In this document: one piece after another, positions 25,880-35,977 of the stretch | Layout: every line of letters begins with the position of its first letter | Numbering within the stretch: position 1 is the first letter of the stretch | DNA from: Verrucomicrobiota bacterium | Lineage (GTDB): Bacteria > Verrucomicrobiota > Verrucomicrobiia > Opitutales > UBA953 | Length of the DNA: 40,534 bases | Assembly: GCA_016871725.1 (NCBI GenBank) | Contig: VHCL01000013.1 | Coordinates: 1 to 40,534, forward strand | Direction: 5' to 3' | The notes under the pieces: model-generated | Seen by the model: only the letters and a program-made list of their open reading frames with translations | What the model was told of the DNA's origin: nothing | Databases searched by the model: none | Position numbers and translations under genes: made by a program

Positions 25880-26527
25880 TTATTCGAACGTGACCGGAGC
25901 CACGGGCGCCGGAGCCGCGGGCGCAGGGGCGGACGGGGAAAGGCCGTTGGTGTCCCGGACGACGCCCGCCCCGGTGACCGTGACGGTCGGCTGATTGGAG
26001 GGGGGCGCGCCAGCGGCGGCCTGCTTGAGCATGCCAAGTCCGCGGGTGCGGATCGTGGAGAGCTCGTCCATGATGGCCTGCTTCTGGTCGTCCGTGGCGC
26101 CGCGGTACTGGCTTTCGAGTTCGCGCATGCGGCCGAAGTTGGCGCGGAATTCCTCGTTGGCCATCGCCGCGCGGAAGGCGTCGCCGATCTTCTGGCGGTC
26201 ACCGCCGAACATGTCCTCCACCGCCTTGCGGCCGTCGTCGCGCCAGGTGGCGAACTTGGCGTCGAGTTCGGCGACGGGCTTGGACTGTTTCACGAGGTCC
26301 TTCTCCTCGACCTCGGTGCCGACGTCGTCCTTGCGGCTGAGCTTGAGCGCCTTGGCCGCGCGGGGCTTGCCCGTCTCGGTCGTCAGCTTGCTCACGGGGG
26401 AGGTGGTGCGCTTGGCGGTGCTCTTCACCACCTGGCCTTCGTCGGCCTGGGTCCACTGGTAGGCGGCGTAGGCGCCATAGCCGAGCACGGTCAGACCGAG
26501 GATCGCGTAGAGAGGGGTCCTGTTCAT
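25880..26527 (-). CDS. membrane-anchored helical protein, unknown function
   Basis: 215 residues, not recognised. The N-terminal helix (PLYAILGLTVLGYGAYAAYQ, 5-24) predicts a membrane anchor. A Lys/Thr-rich linker leads to a helical domain at ~85-170 (KFATWRDDGRKAVEDMFG, AFRAAMANEEFRANFGRMRE, QKQAIMDELSTIRTRGLGML) and a Pro/Ala-rich C-terminal tail containing RDTNGLSPSAPAPAA. The NGL.PSA phrase also occurs in the downstream protein (25349-25861), though there it lies before the helical domain. It follows the YugP-like gene after 63 nt and precedes the 25349 gene by 18 nt on the same strand, so all three may form one transcription unit. Confidence 0.78.
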   Translation of the reverse strand: MNRTPLYAILGLTVLGYGAYAAYQWTQADEGQVVKSTAKRTTSPVSKLTTETGKPRAAKALKLSRKDDVGTEVEEKDLVKQSKPVAELDAKFATWRDDGRKAVEDMFGGDRQKIGDAFRAAMANEEFRANFGRMRELESQYRGATDDQKQAIMDELSTIRTRGLGMLKQAAAGAPPSNQPTVTVTGAGVVRDTNGLSPSAPAPAAPAPVAPVTFE

Positions 26528-26590
26528 TGGGATAGGTTATCAGATATAACTCCGGAGAGAAGACGAAGTTGCCGGGCGGCGGCGAACGGC

Positions 26591-27265
26591 TCAGGAAAAC
26601 AGCAGCCGCAGCCACGTTTTCGAGTAGGGCAGGGCCAGATGGTCGAGCCGTGACGCCAGGAAGGCGGCCTCGATCTCCTCCTCGGGATGACCGTCGAGCA
26701 GCTTGGCGCCCTCGAGCTCACGCCGGCCGCGCCGGGCGGCGTCCTGCACGTGGGTGTGCTTCAGAAGGTGGCCGCCGGCGAGGAGGATGGCGAGGAGCGC
26801 GAACCCGATGGCGGCCCACATGAACCGGCCCTTGGTCGCCAGGACGAGCACGACGAGGAGCACCGGCCAGGCGTTGCCCCAGAGTATCATGAACGAATCC
26901 CACGAGGCCAGTCCGCCGAGCTTACGGTCGCGGTGCTGGAGCGCGTGCCCCGCGAGACGCGCGGCCCGGGCCACGTCGAAGAGGCGTTTGCCTTCATACG
27001 TCGCCGGCGAGAGCTTGATGGCGGGTTCGAAGGCCGAATAGAAATCCGTCACGGACACCGAACTCTCGTCGACGTCGACCTGCGGGATCTCGCCGCGCAG
27101 GAGCACGATGCGGGCGGCCTGGGCGCCGGAGACGCCGCGCACGAGCAGGACGCGGCCATACTTCGCTTCGAGGCTCCGGACGCGACGCCAGGCCCACCAG
27201 GGCAGGCCGAGGGCGAAGAGGCCGGCCAAGGCGAAGAGCAGGACGATCTTGAGTTCAGGGTGCAT
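26591..27265 (-). CDS. YugP-like membrane protein with degenerate HExxH (probable pseudo-peptidase)
   Basis: 224 residues. An N-terminal membrane helix (VLLFALAGLFALGLPWWAW, 8-26) is followed by sequence that tracks the YugP/neutral zinc metallopeptidase family block by block: SGAQAARIVLLRGEIPQVDV (46-65; family SGAxVAR.IL..), SVTDFYSAFEPAIKLSPATY (71-90; family L.DHYDP..k.vrLS..vY) and VARAARLAGHALQHRD (98-113; family VAAHExGHALQ). In the last block the catalytic His-Glu of HExxH is Arg103-Leu104, and the DHYDP His is Phe, while the second zinc His (107) and the QH after it remain. Two further membrane helices follow (~130-144, ~148-165). Zinc hydrolysis is therefore unlikely. It is divergent from hemF and heads a probable three-gene minus-strand unit. 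Confidence 0.75.
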   Translation of the reverse strand: MHPELKIVLLFALAGLFALGLPWWAWRRVRSLEAKYGRVLLVRGVSGAQAARIVLLRGEIPQVDVDESSVSVTDFYSAFEPAIKLSPATYEGKRLFDVARAARLAGHALQHRDRKLGGLASWDSFMILWGNAWPVLLVVLVLATKGRFMWAAIGFALLAILLAGGHLLKHTHVQDAARRGRRELEGAKLLDGHPEEEIEAAFLASRLDHLALPYSKTWLRLLFS

Positions 27266-27414
27266 GGCCGACTTGGGACGGTGCCGATTCCTGGGTTCCC
27301 AGCAAGGACTACCTAGATTGCGGCCGCATAGGGGGGATAAGCCGCCGTGGATTCTCCGGGGGCGCCGCGGCGCTACGTTGACCCGCGGGCTCCCCTCGGA
27401 TTGTCTGGTCCTCG
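27266..27414. other. divergent gap between the YugP-like gene and hemF
   Basis: 149 bp that must hold both promoters. TTGACC at 27378-27383 is a -35-like hexamer for hemF, but the sequence 17 nt on (TTGTCT) is a poor -10 and would put the transcript start almost at the ATG. No confident promoter and no recognisable Shine-Dalgarno sequence before the hemF ATG. None of the mosaic repeat modules occur here. Confidence 0.4.
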
Positions 27415-28305
27415 ATGAATCCCGATTTCGTCCGTACCTACCTGACCGGCCTGCAGGATCGCCTTTGTGCGATCATCGAGGAAGTGGACGGTCAGGCCAA
27501 GTATCACACCGACGAATGGCAGCGCGCCGAGGGCGGCGGCGGCCGGACCCGCGTCATCGCGGGCGGACCCGTGATGGAGAAGGGCGGGGTGGCCTTCTCC
27601 GACGTCCGCGGGCACGCCTTGCCGCCTTCCGCCACGGTCGCTCGTCCCGAACTCGCCGGCAAGGGCTTCCGCGCCATGGGCGTCTCCGTCGTCCATCATC
27701 CGCGCAACCCTTACTGCCCGACCTCGCACATGAACGTGCGTCTGTTCTGCACCGACGGTCCGAACCCGGTCTGGTGGTTCGGCGGCGGTTTCGACCTGAC
27801 CCCTTATTACGGCTTCGACGAGGACGCGGTCACCTGGCATCGCGCCGCCCGCGAGGCCACGGGCGCCCATTACCCGAAGTTCAAGGCCTGGTGCGACGAC
27901 TACTTCCTGCTCAAGCACCGTCAGGAGCAACGCGGCATCGGCGGGGTGTTCTACGACGACTTCACCGAGGGCGGCTTCGAGGCGGCCTTCGCGCTCATGC
28001 AGCGGGTCGGCGACGCCTACGGCCAAGCCTACGCCGAGATCCTGCGCCGTCGCAAGGACACCCCTTACGGCGAGCGGGAGCGCACCTGGCAGGAGATCCG
28101 CCGCGGACGCTACGTCGAATTCAACCTCGTCCTCGACCGAGGCACCATCTTCGGCCTGCAATCCGGCGGCCGGACGGAGTCGATCCTGATGTCCCTCCCG
28201 CCCCATGTGCAGTGGCATTACGGCCACCTGCCGGCCCCGGGCACCCCGGAGGAACGTCTGCTCTCGCATTATCTGAAACCTCAGGATTGGCTCAAAGGGT
28301 CCTGA
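27415..28305 (+). CDS. hemF: oxygen-dependent coproporphyrinogen III oxidase
   Basis: 296 residues, close to the usual ~300 for HemF, which uses O2 to decarboxylate two propionates of coproporphyrinogen III to give protoporphyrinogen IX. Signature blocks are intact: [13 protein letters not shown] (54-66), [16 protein letters not shown] (94-109) with the conserved histidines, [13 protein letters not shown] (120-132), WH at 141-142, [11 protein letters not shown] (173-183) and [20 protein letters not shown] towards the C-terminus. A cytoplasmic enzyme (no signal). The stop codon TGA shares its A with the ATG of hemE, which indicates translational coupling. An oxygen-dependent enzyme suggests that the host can live aerobically. 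Confidence 0.97.
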   Translation: MNPDFVRTYLTGLQDRLCAIIEEVDGQAKYHTDEWQRAEGGGGRTRVIAGGPVMEKGGVAFSDVRGHALPPSATVARPELAGKGFRAMGVSVVHHPRNPYCPTSHMNVRLFCTDGPNPVWWFGGGFDLTPYYGFDEDAVTWHRAAREATGAHYPKFKAWCDDYFLLKHRQEQRGIGGVFYDDFTEGGFEAAFALMQRVGDAYGQAYAEILRRRKDTPYGERERTWQEIRRGRYVEFNLVLDRGTIFGLQSGGRTESILMSLPPHVQWHYGHLPAPGTPEERLLSHYLKPQDWLKGS

Positions 28306-29330
28306 TGAACTCCCGCGACCGCTTCCTCGCCGCCCTCCGCCGCCAGCCCCATGACCGGGCGCCGGTCTGGATCATGCGTCAGGCCGGCCGTTACCTCCCG
28401 GAATACCGCGCCCTCAAGGCCAAGTCGGACTTCGTCACGATGGTCCGCACCCCCGACCTCGCGGTCGAGGTCACGCTCCAGCCGCTCCGCCGCTTCCCGC
28501 AGCTCGACGCCGCGATCCTGTTCTCGGATATCCTGGTGATTCCCGAGGCCCTCGGCGTCGGCTACCGTTTTCGCGACGAAGGCGGCATCGCGATGGAACG
28601 CGCGCTCTCCTCGCCGGCCGATGTCGCCACCCTGAAACTCGCAGGCTCGGCCGACCGCCTCCAATACGTCTATGACGCCCTGACGCTGCTGCGCAAGGAA
28701 CTCGGCCTGAACAAGACCCTGCTCGGTTTCGCCGGCTCGCCCTGGACGCTCGCCTGCTATCTCGTCGAAGGCGGCGGCTCCGAAGATTTCCCGAGGACCA
28801 AGGCGCTGCTCAAGGCCGACCCGAAGATGATGCACCGCATCCTCGAGATCCTGACCGACGCCGTCGCGCAGTATCTCACCCGCCAGTTCGCGGCCGGCGC
28901 CGACGCGATCCAGATCTTCGACAGCTGGGCCGCCGCGCTCACCGGCGCCGATTACGAGGAGTTCTCGCTGCGCTACATCCGTGCGGTGCTGGAACGCCTG
29001 CCCGCCGGCGCGCCCGTCATCCTTTACGCCAAGGGCAAGTCCCCGCAGGCCGCCGCGCTCGCCCAGACCGGCGTGCCGTGCCTCGGCGTCGACTGGACCA
29101 TGCCCCTCTCGCAGGTGCGCCAGCTCGCCGGCCGCCCGATCTGCCTGCAGGGCAACCTCGATCCCGAGTTCATGACCGGCGAACCCGCCGCGGCGGTCGC
29201 CGCGACGAAGGCCGTCCTCGCCGACAACGCCGGAGACCCCGGTCATATCTTCAATCTCGGCCACGGCATCACTCCCCAGGCCCGCATCGAGACCTTCCAG
29301 GCGGTGGTGGAGACCGTGGTTAAGGGCTGA
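28305..29330 (+). CDS. hemE: uroporphyrinogen decarboxylase
   Basis: 341 residues, the normal size for HemE, which removes four carboxyls from uroporphyrinogen III to give coproporphyrinogen III, the HemF substrate. The start at 28305 overlaps the hemF stop by one base (TGATG) and has AAAGGG 6 nt upstream. Active-site blocks: RAPVWIMRQAGRYLPEYR (18-35; substrate arginines 25 and 29), ILFSDILVIPEALG (71-84; Asp75), AGSPWTLACYLVEGGGS (143-159; Tyr152), IFDSWAAALTG (204-214) and FNLGHGITP (316-324; His320). The gene order hemF-hemE puts two consecutive steps in one transcript, with ferrochelatase converging from the other side. Confidence 0.97.
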   Translation: MNSRDRFLAALRRQPHDRAPVWIMRQAGRYLPEYRALKAKSDFVTMVRTPDLAVEVTLQPLRRFPQLDAAILFSDILVIPEALGVGYRFRDEGGIAMERALSSPADVATLKLAGSADRLQYVYDALTLLRKELGLNKTLLGFAGSPWTLACYLVEGGGSEDFPRTKALLKADPKMMHRILEILTDAVAQYLTRQFAAGADAIQIFDSWAAALTGADYEEFSLRYIRAVLERLPAGAPVILYAKGKSPQAAALAQTGVPCLGVDWTMPLSQVRQLAGRPICLQGNLDPEFMTGEPAAAVAATKAVLADNAGDPGHIFNLGHGITPQARIETFQAVVETVVKG

Positions 29331-29356
29331 ATGGAGGACTGAGTAGAGGACTGAAT

Positions 29357-29522
29357 GGAGGACAGCGTGGAGGGCTGAATGGAAGTTGGCCCTTATCTGT
29401 CACCTATGACGAATAGGGATGGCGGCCTTACTTTTAATCACGAAGCGGGAAATGACGACATGCTGCTCCTGAGGCTGATCATATCAATTCAGTCCTCAAT
29501 TCAGTCCTCCACGCTGTCCTCC
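29357..29522. repeat. inverted F-module pair enclosing ~112 bp (region R8)
   Basis: Between the convergent genes hemE and hemH. The left arm 29357-29383 and right arm 29496-29522 match as reverse complements in 25 of 27 positions (core GGAGGACAGCGTGGAGG). More F units lie outside on the left and beside the right arm. The enclosed DNA is not repeated elsewhere in the window, is less GC-rich than its surroundings, and has no ORF of note. It could act as a two-way terminator or be a small non-autonomous element; the sequence alone does not decide. Confidence 0.65.
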
Positions 29523-29550
29523 ACTTGGTCCTCTTCTTTTCTTCGTATCG

Positions 29551-30576
29551 TCACACGTGACTCGGCGTCCACTTGGCGGCGCGGTCGGCGAGATACTTCA
29601 CGTAGATGTCCTGGTCGTTGAGGCAGGGGATCTGTTCGAAGGATTCGCCGCCGGCGTGCAGGAACTCTTCCTTCCCTTCCTCGCTGATCTCCTCGATGGT
29701 CTCGAGGCAGTCGGCGGTGAAGGCGGGGCACATCACGAGGAGCTTCTTCACGCCTTCGGACGGCAGGGCTTCGAAGCGTTCGTCGGTGTAGGGCGGGACC
29801 CACTTCTCCGGTCCGAAGCGCGACTGGAAGGACATCTCGAACTTGTCGGGCGAAAGACCGGCGCGCTTGGCGAAGAGCAGGGTGGTCTGCACGCACTGGT
29901 GCTTGTAGCAGTTGGCGTGCGACGGGCTGGCCTGGAGGCAGCAGTCCTTGACCTTGGTGCAGTGCGCCTTGGAGGCGTCGCCCTTGCGCAGGTGGCGCTC
30001 CGGCACGCCGTGGTAGGAGAACAGGATCTTGTCGAAGGGCTTGCTGAGCCAGGGCTTGGCCGACTCCACGAGGCAGTCGATGTAGGCCGGGTCGTTGAAG
30101 TAAGGCTGGAGGACGTGATACTTCAGGTTCGGCGCGAGGCGGGCGAGTTCTTCCTGGATCTTCACCACGACGGTCTCGTAAGACGACATCGCGTAGTGCG
30201 GATACTGCGGCATCACGAACAGGTCCTCGATGCCTTGCTTGAGGACTTCCTGGACTGCTTCGGCGCAGGACGGGGTGCCGTAACGCATGCCGGTGATGAC
30301 CGGCAGGCCGGTGGCGGCCTCGAGCTTCTTGCGGAGCTTCTCGGTGGTGACGAGGAGCGGAGCGCCTTCGGGGGTCCAGACGGTCGCGTAGGCGGCGGCG
30401 GACTTCTTCGGGCGGGTGCGCAGGACGATGCCTTCGAGCAGCGCGAAGCGGAAGACGGCCGGATAATCGATCACGCGCTCGTCGCCGAGGAACTCGCGCA
30501 GGTATTCCCGCACGTGGGGCACCGAGGTGCTTTTCGGCGAACCGAGGTTGAGGAGCAGGATGCCTTTGCGAGCCAT
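29551..30576 (-). CDS. hemH: ferrochelatase
   Basis: 341 residues from ATG 30576; an in-frame GTG two codons earlier is possible but less likely. It inserts Fe2+ into protoporphyrin IX as the last step of heme synthesis. Motifs: KGILLLNLGSPKS at the N-terminus, ITGMRYGTPS (94-103), MPQYPHYAMSSYET (122-135), LFSYHGVPERHLRKGD (185-200; catalytic His189), SFQSRFGPEKWVPPYTDE (249-266) and CPAFTADCLETIEEI (283-297; catalytic Glu292). A cysteine-rich insert at 206-228 (C206, CC212-213, C223, C228) matches the variant found in many Gram-negative ferrochelatases and could ligate an Fe-S cluster, though that is not shown here. Convergent to hemF-hemE, so heme genes cluster without forming one operon. 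Confidence 0.96.
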   Translation of the reverse strand: MARKGILLLNLGSPKSTSVPHVREYLREFLGDERVIDYPAVFRFALLEGIVLRTRPKKSAAAYATVWTPEGAPLLVTTEKLRKKLEAATGLPVITGMRYGTPSCAEAVQEVLKQGIEDLFVMPQYPHYAMSSYETVVVKIQEELARLAPNLKYHVLQPYFNDPAYIDCLVESAKPWLSKPFDKILFSYHGVPERHLRKGDASKAHCTKVKDCCLQASPSHANCYKHQCVQTTLLFAKRAGLSPDKFEMSFQSRFGPEKWVPPYTDERFEALPSEGVKKLLVMCPAFTADCLETIEEISEEGKEEFLHAGGESFEQIPCLNDQDIYVKYLADRAAKWTPSHV

Positions 30577-30824
30577 GCCCACAGGAGGAAGGGATAACGG
30601 GGGGATGTCAATTGACTCAGGGATAGGGAAAGGTATTGGCGGTTAGCGGTTGGCGGTTGGGGATGAAAGAGGCCAGAGGGCAGAGTTCCTGCCACCTGGC
30701 GCCCGGGGCTGCCACCCGCCACCTGAAATGACCCCCAGTCAGTCAACCGGTCTCCGGTTTCCCTTTGAGCGTATCGTTTTCCCAACCGCTATCCGCCAAC
30801 CGCCAACCGCTTACACCTACTGTC
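30577..30824. repeat. intergenic mosaic repeat region R9 (C-G-E-C)
   Basis: Between two minus-strand genes and without a gene. Map: C 30635-30664 (GGTTAGCGGTTGGCGGTTGG); G 30689-30728; E (inverted, AACCGGTCTCCGGTTTCC) 30744-30775; C in opposite orientation 30780-30818. The two C copies therefore flank G and E as an inverted pair, unlike any other region in the window. Modules A, B, D, F and H are missing. Confidence 0.82.
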
Positions 30825-32090
<1,266 letters not shown>

Positions 32091-32094
32091 GGGA

Positions 32095-35000
32095 TCAGTA
32101 GTGGAGGAATTCGGGGGAGTTGACGAGCGCCCAGACGACGTCTTCGGCGCGGCGACGCCAGGCGTCTTTCAGCTGGGCGGTGGCCGGGTCGCCCTTGCGG
32201 GCCGCGGCCTCCTGCTGCATGCGCACCGTGGTGGCCAGGTCGTTGAGGTGATTGGACCACGAGACGTAGTACTCGGGCCTGCGCTTTCCGGTGGTCGGCA
32301 GCCCGACAGCGACGCTCACACATCGTCCCTCGAAGCCCTCGGCGAGGTAGGCCGCATACTTAGCCTTCTCCGTGGCGGTCGGGTGGCGTGTGAGCACGCG
32401 CAGGAACAGGGTGTCGACGAACTCGGCCGGCGATTTCGCTCTGAAGGCGGGCGTTGTGAAGCCGTGGTCGTCGCTGAGGCGCGTGATCCAGGTGCCCATG
32501 GTGCCGTTGCTGAGGATCGCGGGTTGCAAGGAGTTCGCGGAGGACTCGCGGTCGGTCACGGGATCCGGCCGGCTGGCGCGCCAGCCGAAGGCGGCCAGGA
32601 CGTCGCAGACGGCTTGGATGCGGGGCAGGGCGAGGGCGGGTCGGTCGCGTTCGTTGGAGGTCGAGGTCAGCATCCAGGCGCGGCGCGGCTGGCCGAGGGT
32701 GACGGAGTTCGCCTGTTCGCGGATGCTGTCGATGTCGAGGCTGGCCTCCTCCGTGCGGAAGGGCTTGCCGGTCGTCGCGAACATCGAGTCCACGACCTGC
32801 TCGGCGGAGAGCCGGCGTGGGGCGGGGGCCACGTAGAGCGGGTTCGGCAGCTTCTGCGCGAGGTCCGTCGCGCGCTGGTAGGCATGGGAGTTCAGGATCA
32901 GGCGCCGGACATGATCGGCGTCATAGCCGCTGCGCACGAGCTCGCGGCCGAGCCAGCGGAGCAGCTCCGGATGCGAATGCTTGGAGCGTTCCCAATCCCA
33001 GGGCTGCTCGACGAGGCCGCGGCCCATCAGGCGGGCCCAGATGCGGTTGGCCATCACCTGCGCGAAGCGTTCGTTCTGCGGGGCGGTGATCAGCGTGGCG
33101 AGCCGGTCGCGCGGATCCTTGGGGTCGAGGGCGAGTTCGTCGGCGACGCTTTCCTGGGAGAACTCCGGATACGGCCAGTGCGGCTCGACGGCGGCGCCCG
33201 GCTCGAGGGTGACCTCGATCAGCGGCTTGCGGCCGCCTTCGCGGAGCTTGGCCAGCGAGACGCTGCTCGTGGCCGGGACCTTGACGGCCTTGGTCTCGAG
33301 GAGCGCGGCGAGGGCGAAGACCTGCTCCTGCTTGGCGGTGTGGGCCGGGGCGTCGTGGCAGCGCGCGCACTTGGTCTCCACGCCGAGGAAGGCGGTCGTG
33401 ACGATGGTCGCCTTGGCGGCCATGGGGACGTCGTTCTGCGAGGCGATGCCGAAGCCGGCCGGACCGCCGGCGGCGGACGAGCCCTTGAGCCGCAACAGCT
33501 CGGTGACCATCAGGTCCAGCGGCTTATGGTCGATGAGCGATTCGTAGATCCACCAGCGGAAGGGGCCGGAGTTGTTGAGGGTCGGGTTGAGGATGTTCGG
33601 GTTCTCGGCGAGGACGTCCTGCCAGTAGCCCATGCCGTGGTCGGCGGCGCGCGGATCGGCGAGCAGGCGGTCGATGGCCTGGGCTCGCTTGTCGGCGGAA
33701 GGATCGGCGGCGAACGCGGCGATCTCGTCGGCGGAGGGCGGCACGCCGACGGTGTCGAGCGTCACGCGGCGCAGGAACGCGAGATCGTCGGTCAGCGGCG
33801 TCAGGCGCGTCGAGAGCGGGCGGTATTCCGGCCAGGCGGCGCCTTCCTTGATCCACTGCTCGATGAGCGCGACGTCGGCCGCGGCGAGGCGATGGCCTTT
33901 CGGCGGCATCATCTCATCAGGGTCGTCGGAGCGGATGCGGGCGAGGAGCGAGCTCTTGGCCGGGTCTCCGGGCACGATGGCCGCGCCGTCGCTCTTGCCG
34001 CCCTTGAGCGCGCCGGCGAGGGTGTCGAGGTGCAGGCCGCCCTTGGGCTTGCCGCCCTGGTGGCATTCGAGGCAGCTGGCCTCGAGGATCGGCTGGATCT
34101 TCGCGTAGAATTCGACGCCGCCTTGCTTCACGGCCTTCACCTGGCCTTGGTAAGCGACGATCTTCTCGGCGAGGAAATGGTCGATGGGGTTGTTCGCCGG
34201 GAAGCCCGGAGCCAGCGCGGGCACGGGAGTCTCCGGCGTGCTCGCGAGCCACTGCTTCGCGGCTTCACGACGTTTCTGCCAATACTCGCCTTGGCGGGCG
34301 CGGGCGGCGGCGCGGGCGGCGGCGTCGATCTTGGCGAGGCGTTCCTCTTCCTGCGCGGCGTGCGCGGCCCAGCCGGCGTCGTTGTAAGCCGGGGTTTCTC
34401 CGGACGGCGAAAGCAGCTGCCAATCGTTGCGGCCGGCGAGCGAGACGGCGGCGACGGTCTCGCCGAGCTCGGGCCGGCGGCGCGAGCCCTTGGTGTTGAT
34501 GACATAGCCGACGACCGATTCGAGGATGATACGGTGTTCGCCGCCCTTGGTCTCGAATTCGGCCCACGCGTCGCGGTTGCCGGGCGGGGCGAAGCGGAAG
34601 TCTCCGCCAAGGTCGAGGTAATCGTCCTGCGCCTTGACCGGCTTGTTGTCGGTGCCGGGCGGCGGGAACGGCGTCTTGGCGATGAGCTTGCCGTCGACGA
34701 AGAGCGCCGAGGCGCCGCGACCGCGCAGGAGGAGGCGGTGCTTGCCGGCGGGGAGCTTCACCACGCCGAGGGCGCGGAAGAAATAGGGGTGGCCGCGTTC
34801 GGCGCGCACGCCGGTGTCGACGTATTTCTCGGGCACGCGGGCGAAGCCGAAGGCCGGGGCGACGTAGCTGTCGGTCACGGCGAGCGGCTTGTCGGGCCAG
34901 ACGTTGGCCGTCGGGTGCCAGTCCTCGCAGAGTTCGACGCGTACCTGGCCGTTGGTCACGGTGGTCCAGTCGACCTTCGGCGCCGTCCGGGCGATTTCCG

Positions 35001-35853
35001 GGACCTTGGCGGCCTTCGTGCCGCTAGCGCTGTCGTTGCCGGCATTCGGGCTCGGTCCGACCTGGGCGACCTCGGCCTTCACGACCGGGGGGAGGGTGGT
35101 GGCGAAGCGGCCGGCGATCTCGGCGGAGGGGACGAGCGTGCGGTAAAGCCGGATCTCGTCGATCGCGCCGCGGAAGCTGCTGTTGGGGAGGCCGCCCTGC
35201 GAGGAGCCGATCCAGACCGGGGCGTCGTCGACGATCGGGGCGTCGGTCGTCGCGCCGTCCATGTCCCACGAGCCCTTGATCTCCTTGCCGTCGATCCAGC
35301 CGCGGATGCTCTCCGGCTGGCCGAATTCATAGCGCACCGCGACGTGGTGCCAGCGGCCGTCGTTGGGGAAACCCGTCGGAGTCGTCCAGCGATGCCACTT
35401 CACGCCTTTCTCGGCGGGCGAGGCGAAGAGGAAGTTGAGGCAGGCGGAGTCATAGAGCACGCGCAGACGCACGGCCCAGTTCTGGTTGCTCGGGTTCGGG
35501 GCCTTCGGGTCCGTGCGGCCTTTGCCGATGATCGTGGCGTTCTCGCCCTTGCGCAGGCCGTCGGGGCGGACCCAGGCCTCGAGCGTGAAGGCGTCGCCGT
35601 TCTTGAAATCGAAGACGCTGTCCGTGCCCTGGTCCTTGATCACGAGGCGCGCACCTTGGCCGTCGAAAGTCGGCGCGACGTTCTGGGTATCGAAGCGGGG
35701 ATAATCAGGGCGACGCGGACCGGCCTGCTTGAGGCGCACGTTGCCCACGGCGGCGAGCTCCGGGCCGGGCTGTCCGTCGAAGGTCCAAGCCGGGACCGTC
35801 TCCGCGGCGGCAAGGGCGGTGAGGCTCAGGAGAAGGGGCAGAAGACGGCGCAT
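32095..35853 (-). CDS. PSD1 (DUF1549/DUF1553) protein with LamG-like and cytochrome c domains
   Basis: 1252 residues with a Sec signal ([20 protein letters not shown]). Domains in order: LamG/concanavalin-like at ~22-255 ([14 protein letters not shown] ... [20 protein letters not shown]); a second beta-rich PA14-like region at ~297-480; the DUF1549 opening motif [11 protein letters not shown] (555-565); a planctomycete-type cytochrome c (PSCyt1) at ~582-675 with heme site CLECH (594-598) and a MMPPKGHRL block; the rest of DUF1549 ([20 protein letters not shown], 691-710) with a second CxxCH, CARCH (829-833); and DUF1553/PSD1 from ~905 ([31 protein letters not shown]-type block) ending VNSPEFLHY. 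The cytochrome domain is set inside DUF1549 rather than before it. A periplasmic heme protein acting with the DUF1501 partner; substrate unknown. Confidence 0.9.
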   Translation of the reverse strand: MRRLLPLLLSLTALAAAETVPAWTFDGQPGPELAAVGNVRLKQAGPRRPDYPRFDTQNVAPTFDGQGARLVIKDQGTDSVFDFKNGDAFTLEAWVRPDGLRKGENATIIGKGRTDPKAPNPSNQNWAVRLRVLYDSACLNFLFASPAEKGVKWHRWTTPTGFPNDGRWHHVAVRYEFGQPESIRGWIDGKEIKGSWDMDGATTDAPIVDDAPVWIGSSQGGLPNSSFRGAIDEIRLYRTLVPSAEIAGRFATTLPPVVKAEVAQVGPSPNAGNDSASGTKAAKVPEIARTAPKVDWTTVTNGQVRVELCEDWHPTANVWPDKPLAVTDSYVAPAFGFARVPEKYVDTGVRAERGHPYFFRALGVVKLPAGKHRLLLRGRGASALFVDGKLIAKTPFPPPGTDNKPVKAQDDYLDLGGDFRFAPPGNRDAWAEFETKGGEHRIILESVVGYVINTKGSRRRPELGETVAAVSLAGRNDWQLLSPSGETPAYNDAGWAAHAAQEEERLAKIDAAARAAARARQGEYWQKRREAAKQWLASTPETPVPALAPGFPANNPIDHFLAEKIVAYQGQVKAVKQGGVEFYAKIQPILEASCLECHQGGKPKGGLHLDTLAGALKGGKSDGAAIVPGDPAKSSLLARIRSDDPDEMMPPKGHRLAAADVALIEQWIKEGAAWPEYRPLSTRLTPLTDDLAFLRRVTLDTVGVPPSADEIAAFAADPSADKRAQAIDRLLADPRAADHGMGYWQDVLAENPNILNPTLNNSGPFRWWIYESLIDHKPLDLMVTELLRLKGSSAAGGPAGFGIASQNDVPMAAKATIVTTAFLGVETKCARCHDAPAHTAKQEQVFALAALLETKAVKVPATSSVSLAKLREGGRKPLIEVTLEPGAAVEPHWPYPEFSQESVADELALDPKDPRDRLATLITAPQNERFAQVMANRIWARLMGRGLVEQPWDWERSKHSHPELLRWLGRELVRSGYDADHVRRLILNSHAYQRATDLAQKLPNPLYVAPAPRRLSAEQVVDSMFATTGKPFRTEEASLDIDSIREQANSVTLGQPRRAWMLTSTSNERDRPALALPRIQAVCDVLAAFGWRASRPDPVTDRESSANSLQPAILSNGTMGTWITRLSDDHGFTTPAFRAKSPAEFVDTLFLRVLTRHPTATEKAKYAAYLAEGFEGRCVSVAVGLPTTGKRRPEYYVSWSNHLNDLATTVRMQQEAAARKGDPATAQLKDAWRRRAEDVVWALVNSPEFLHY

Positions 35854-35977
35854 CTGAATGGGAGGACAGGGGAGGGGCGTAGGGGTTCCGCCGCTGGGTA
35901 AGATTCCAAGGGCACCTCCGGAAGGGTCAACCCTTTCGCAGGATTGCCTGCCCGGAGCGGGGCCCTAATTTGCCCCC
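35854..35977. other. divergent gap between PSD1 gene and aminotransferase
   Basis: 124 bp holding the promoters of a probable PSD1-DUF1501 operon (left) and the aminotransferase gene (right). No confident -35/-10 pair, operator or repeat module was identified. Confidence 0.4.

Noticed and set aside
27378-27406. sigma70-type promoter for hemF (TTGACC ... TTGTCT)
   Set aside because: The -10 match is poor and would put the transcript start almost on the ATG, so it is not called as a promoter.
27108-28304. Upstream extension of the hemE frame
   Set aside because: HemE begins at 28305 at its conserved N-terminus; the extension runs in another frame through hemF.
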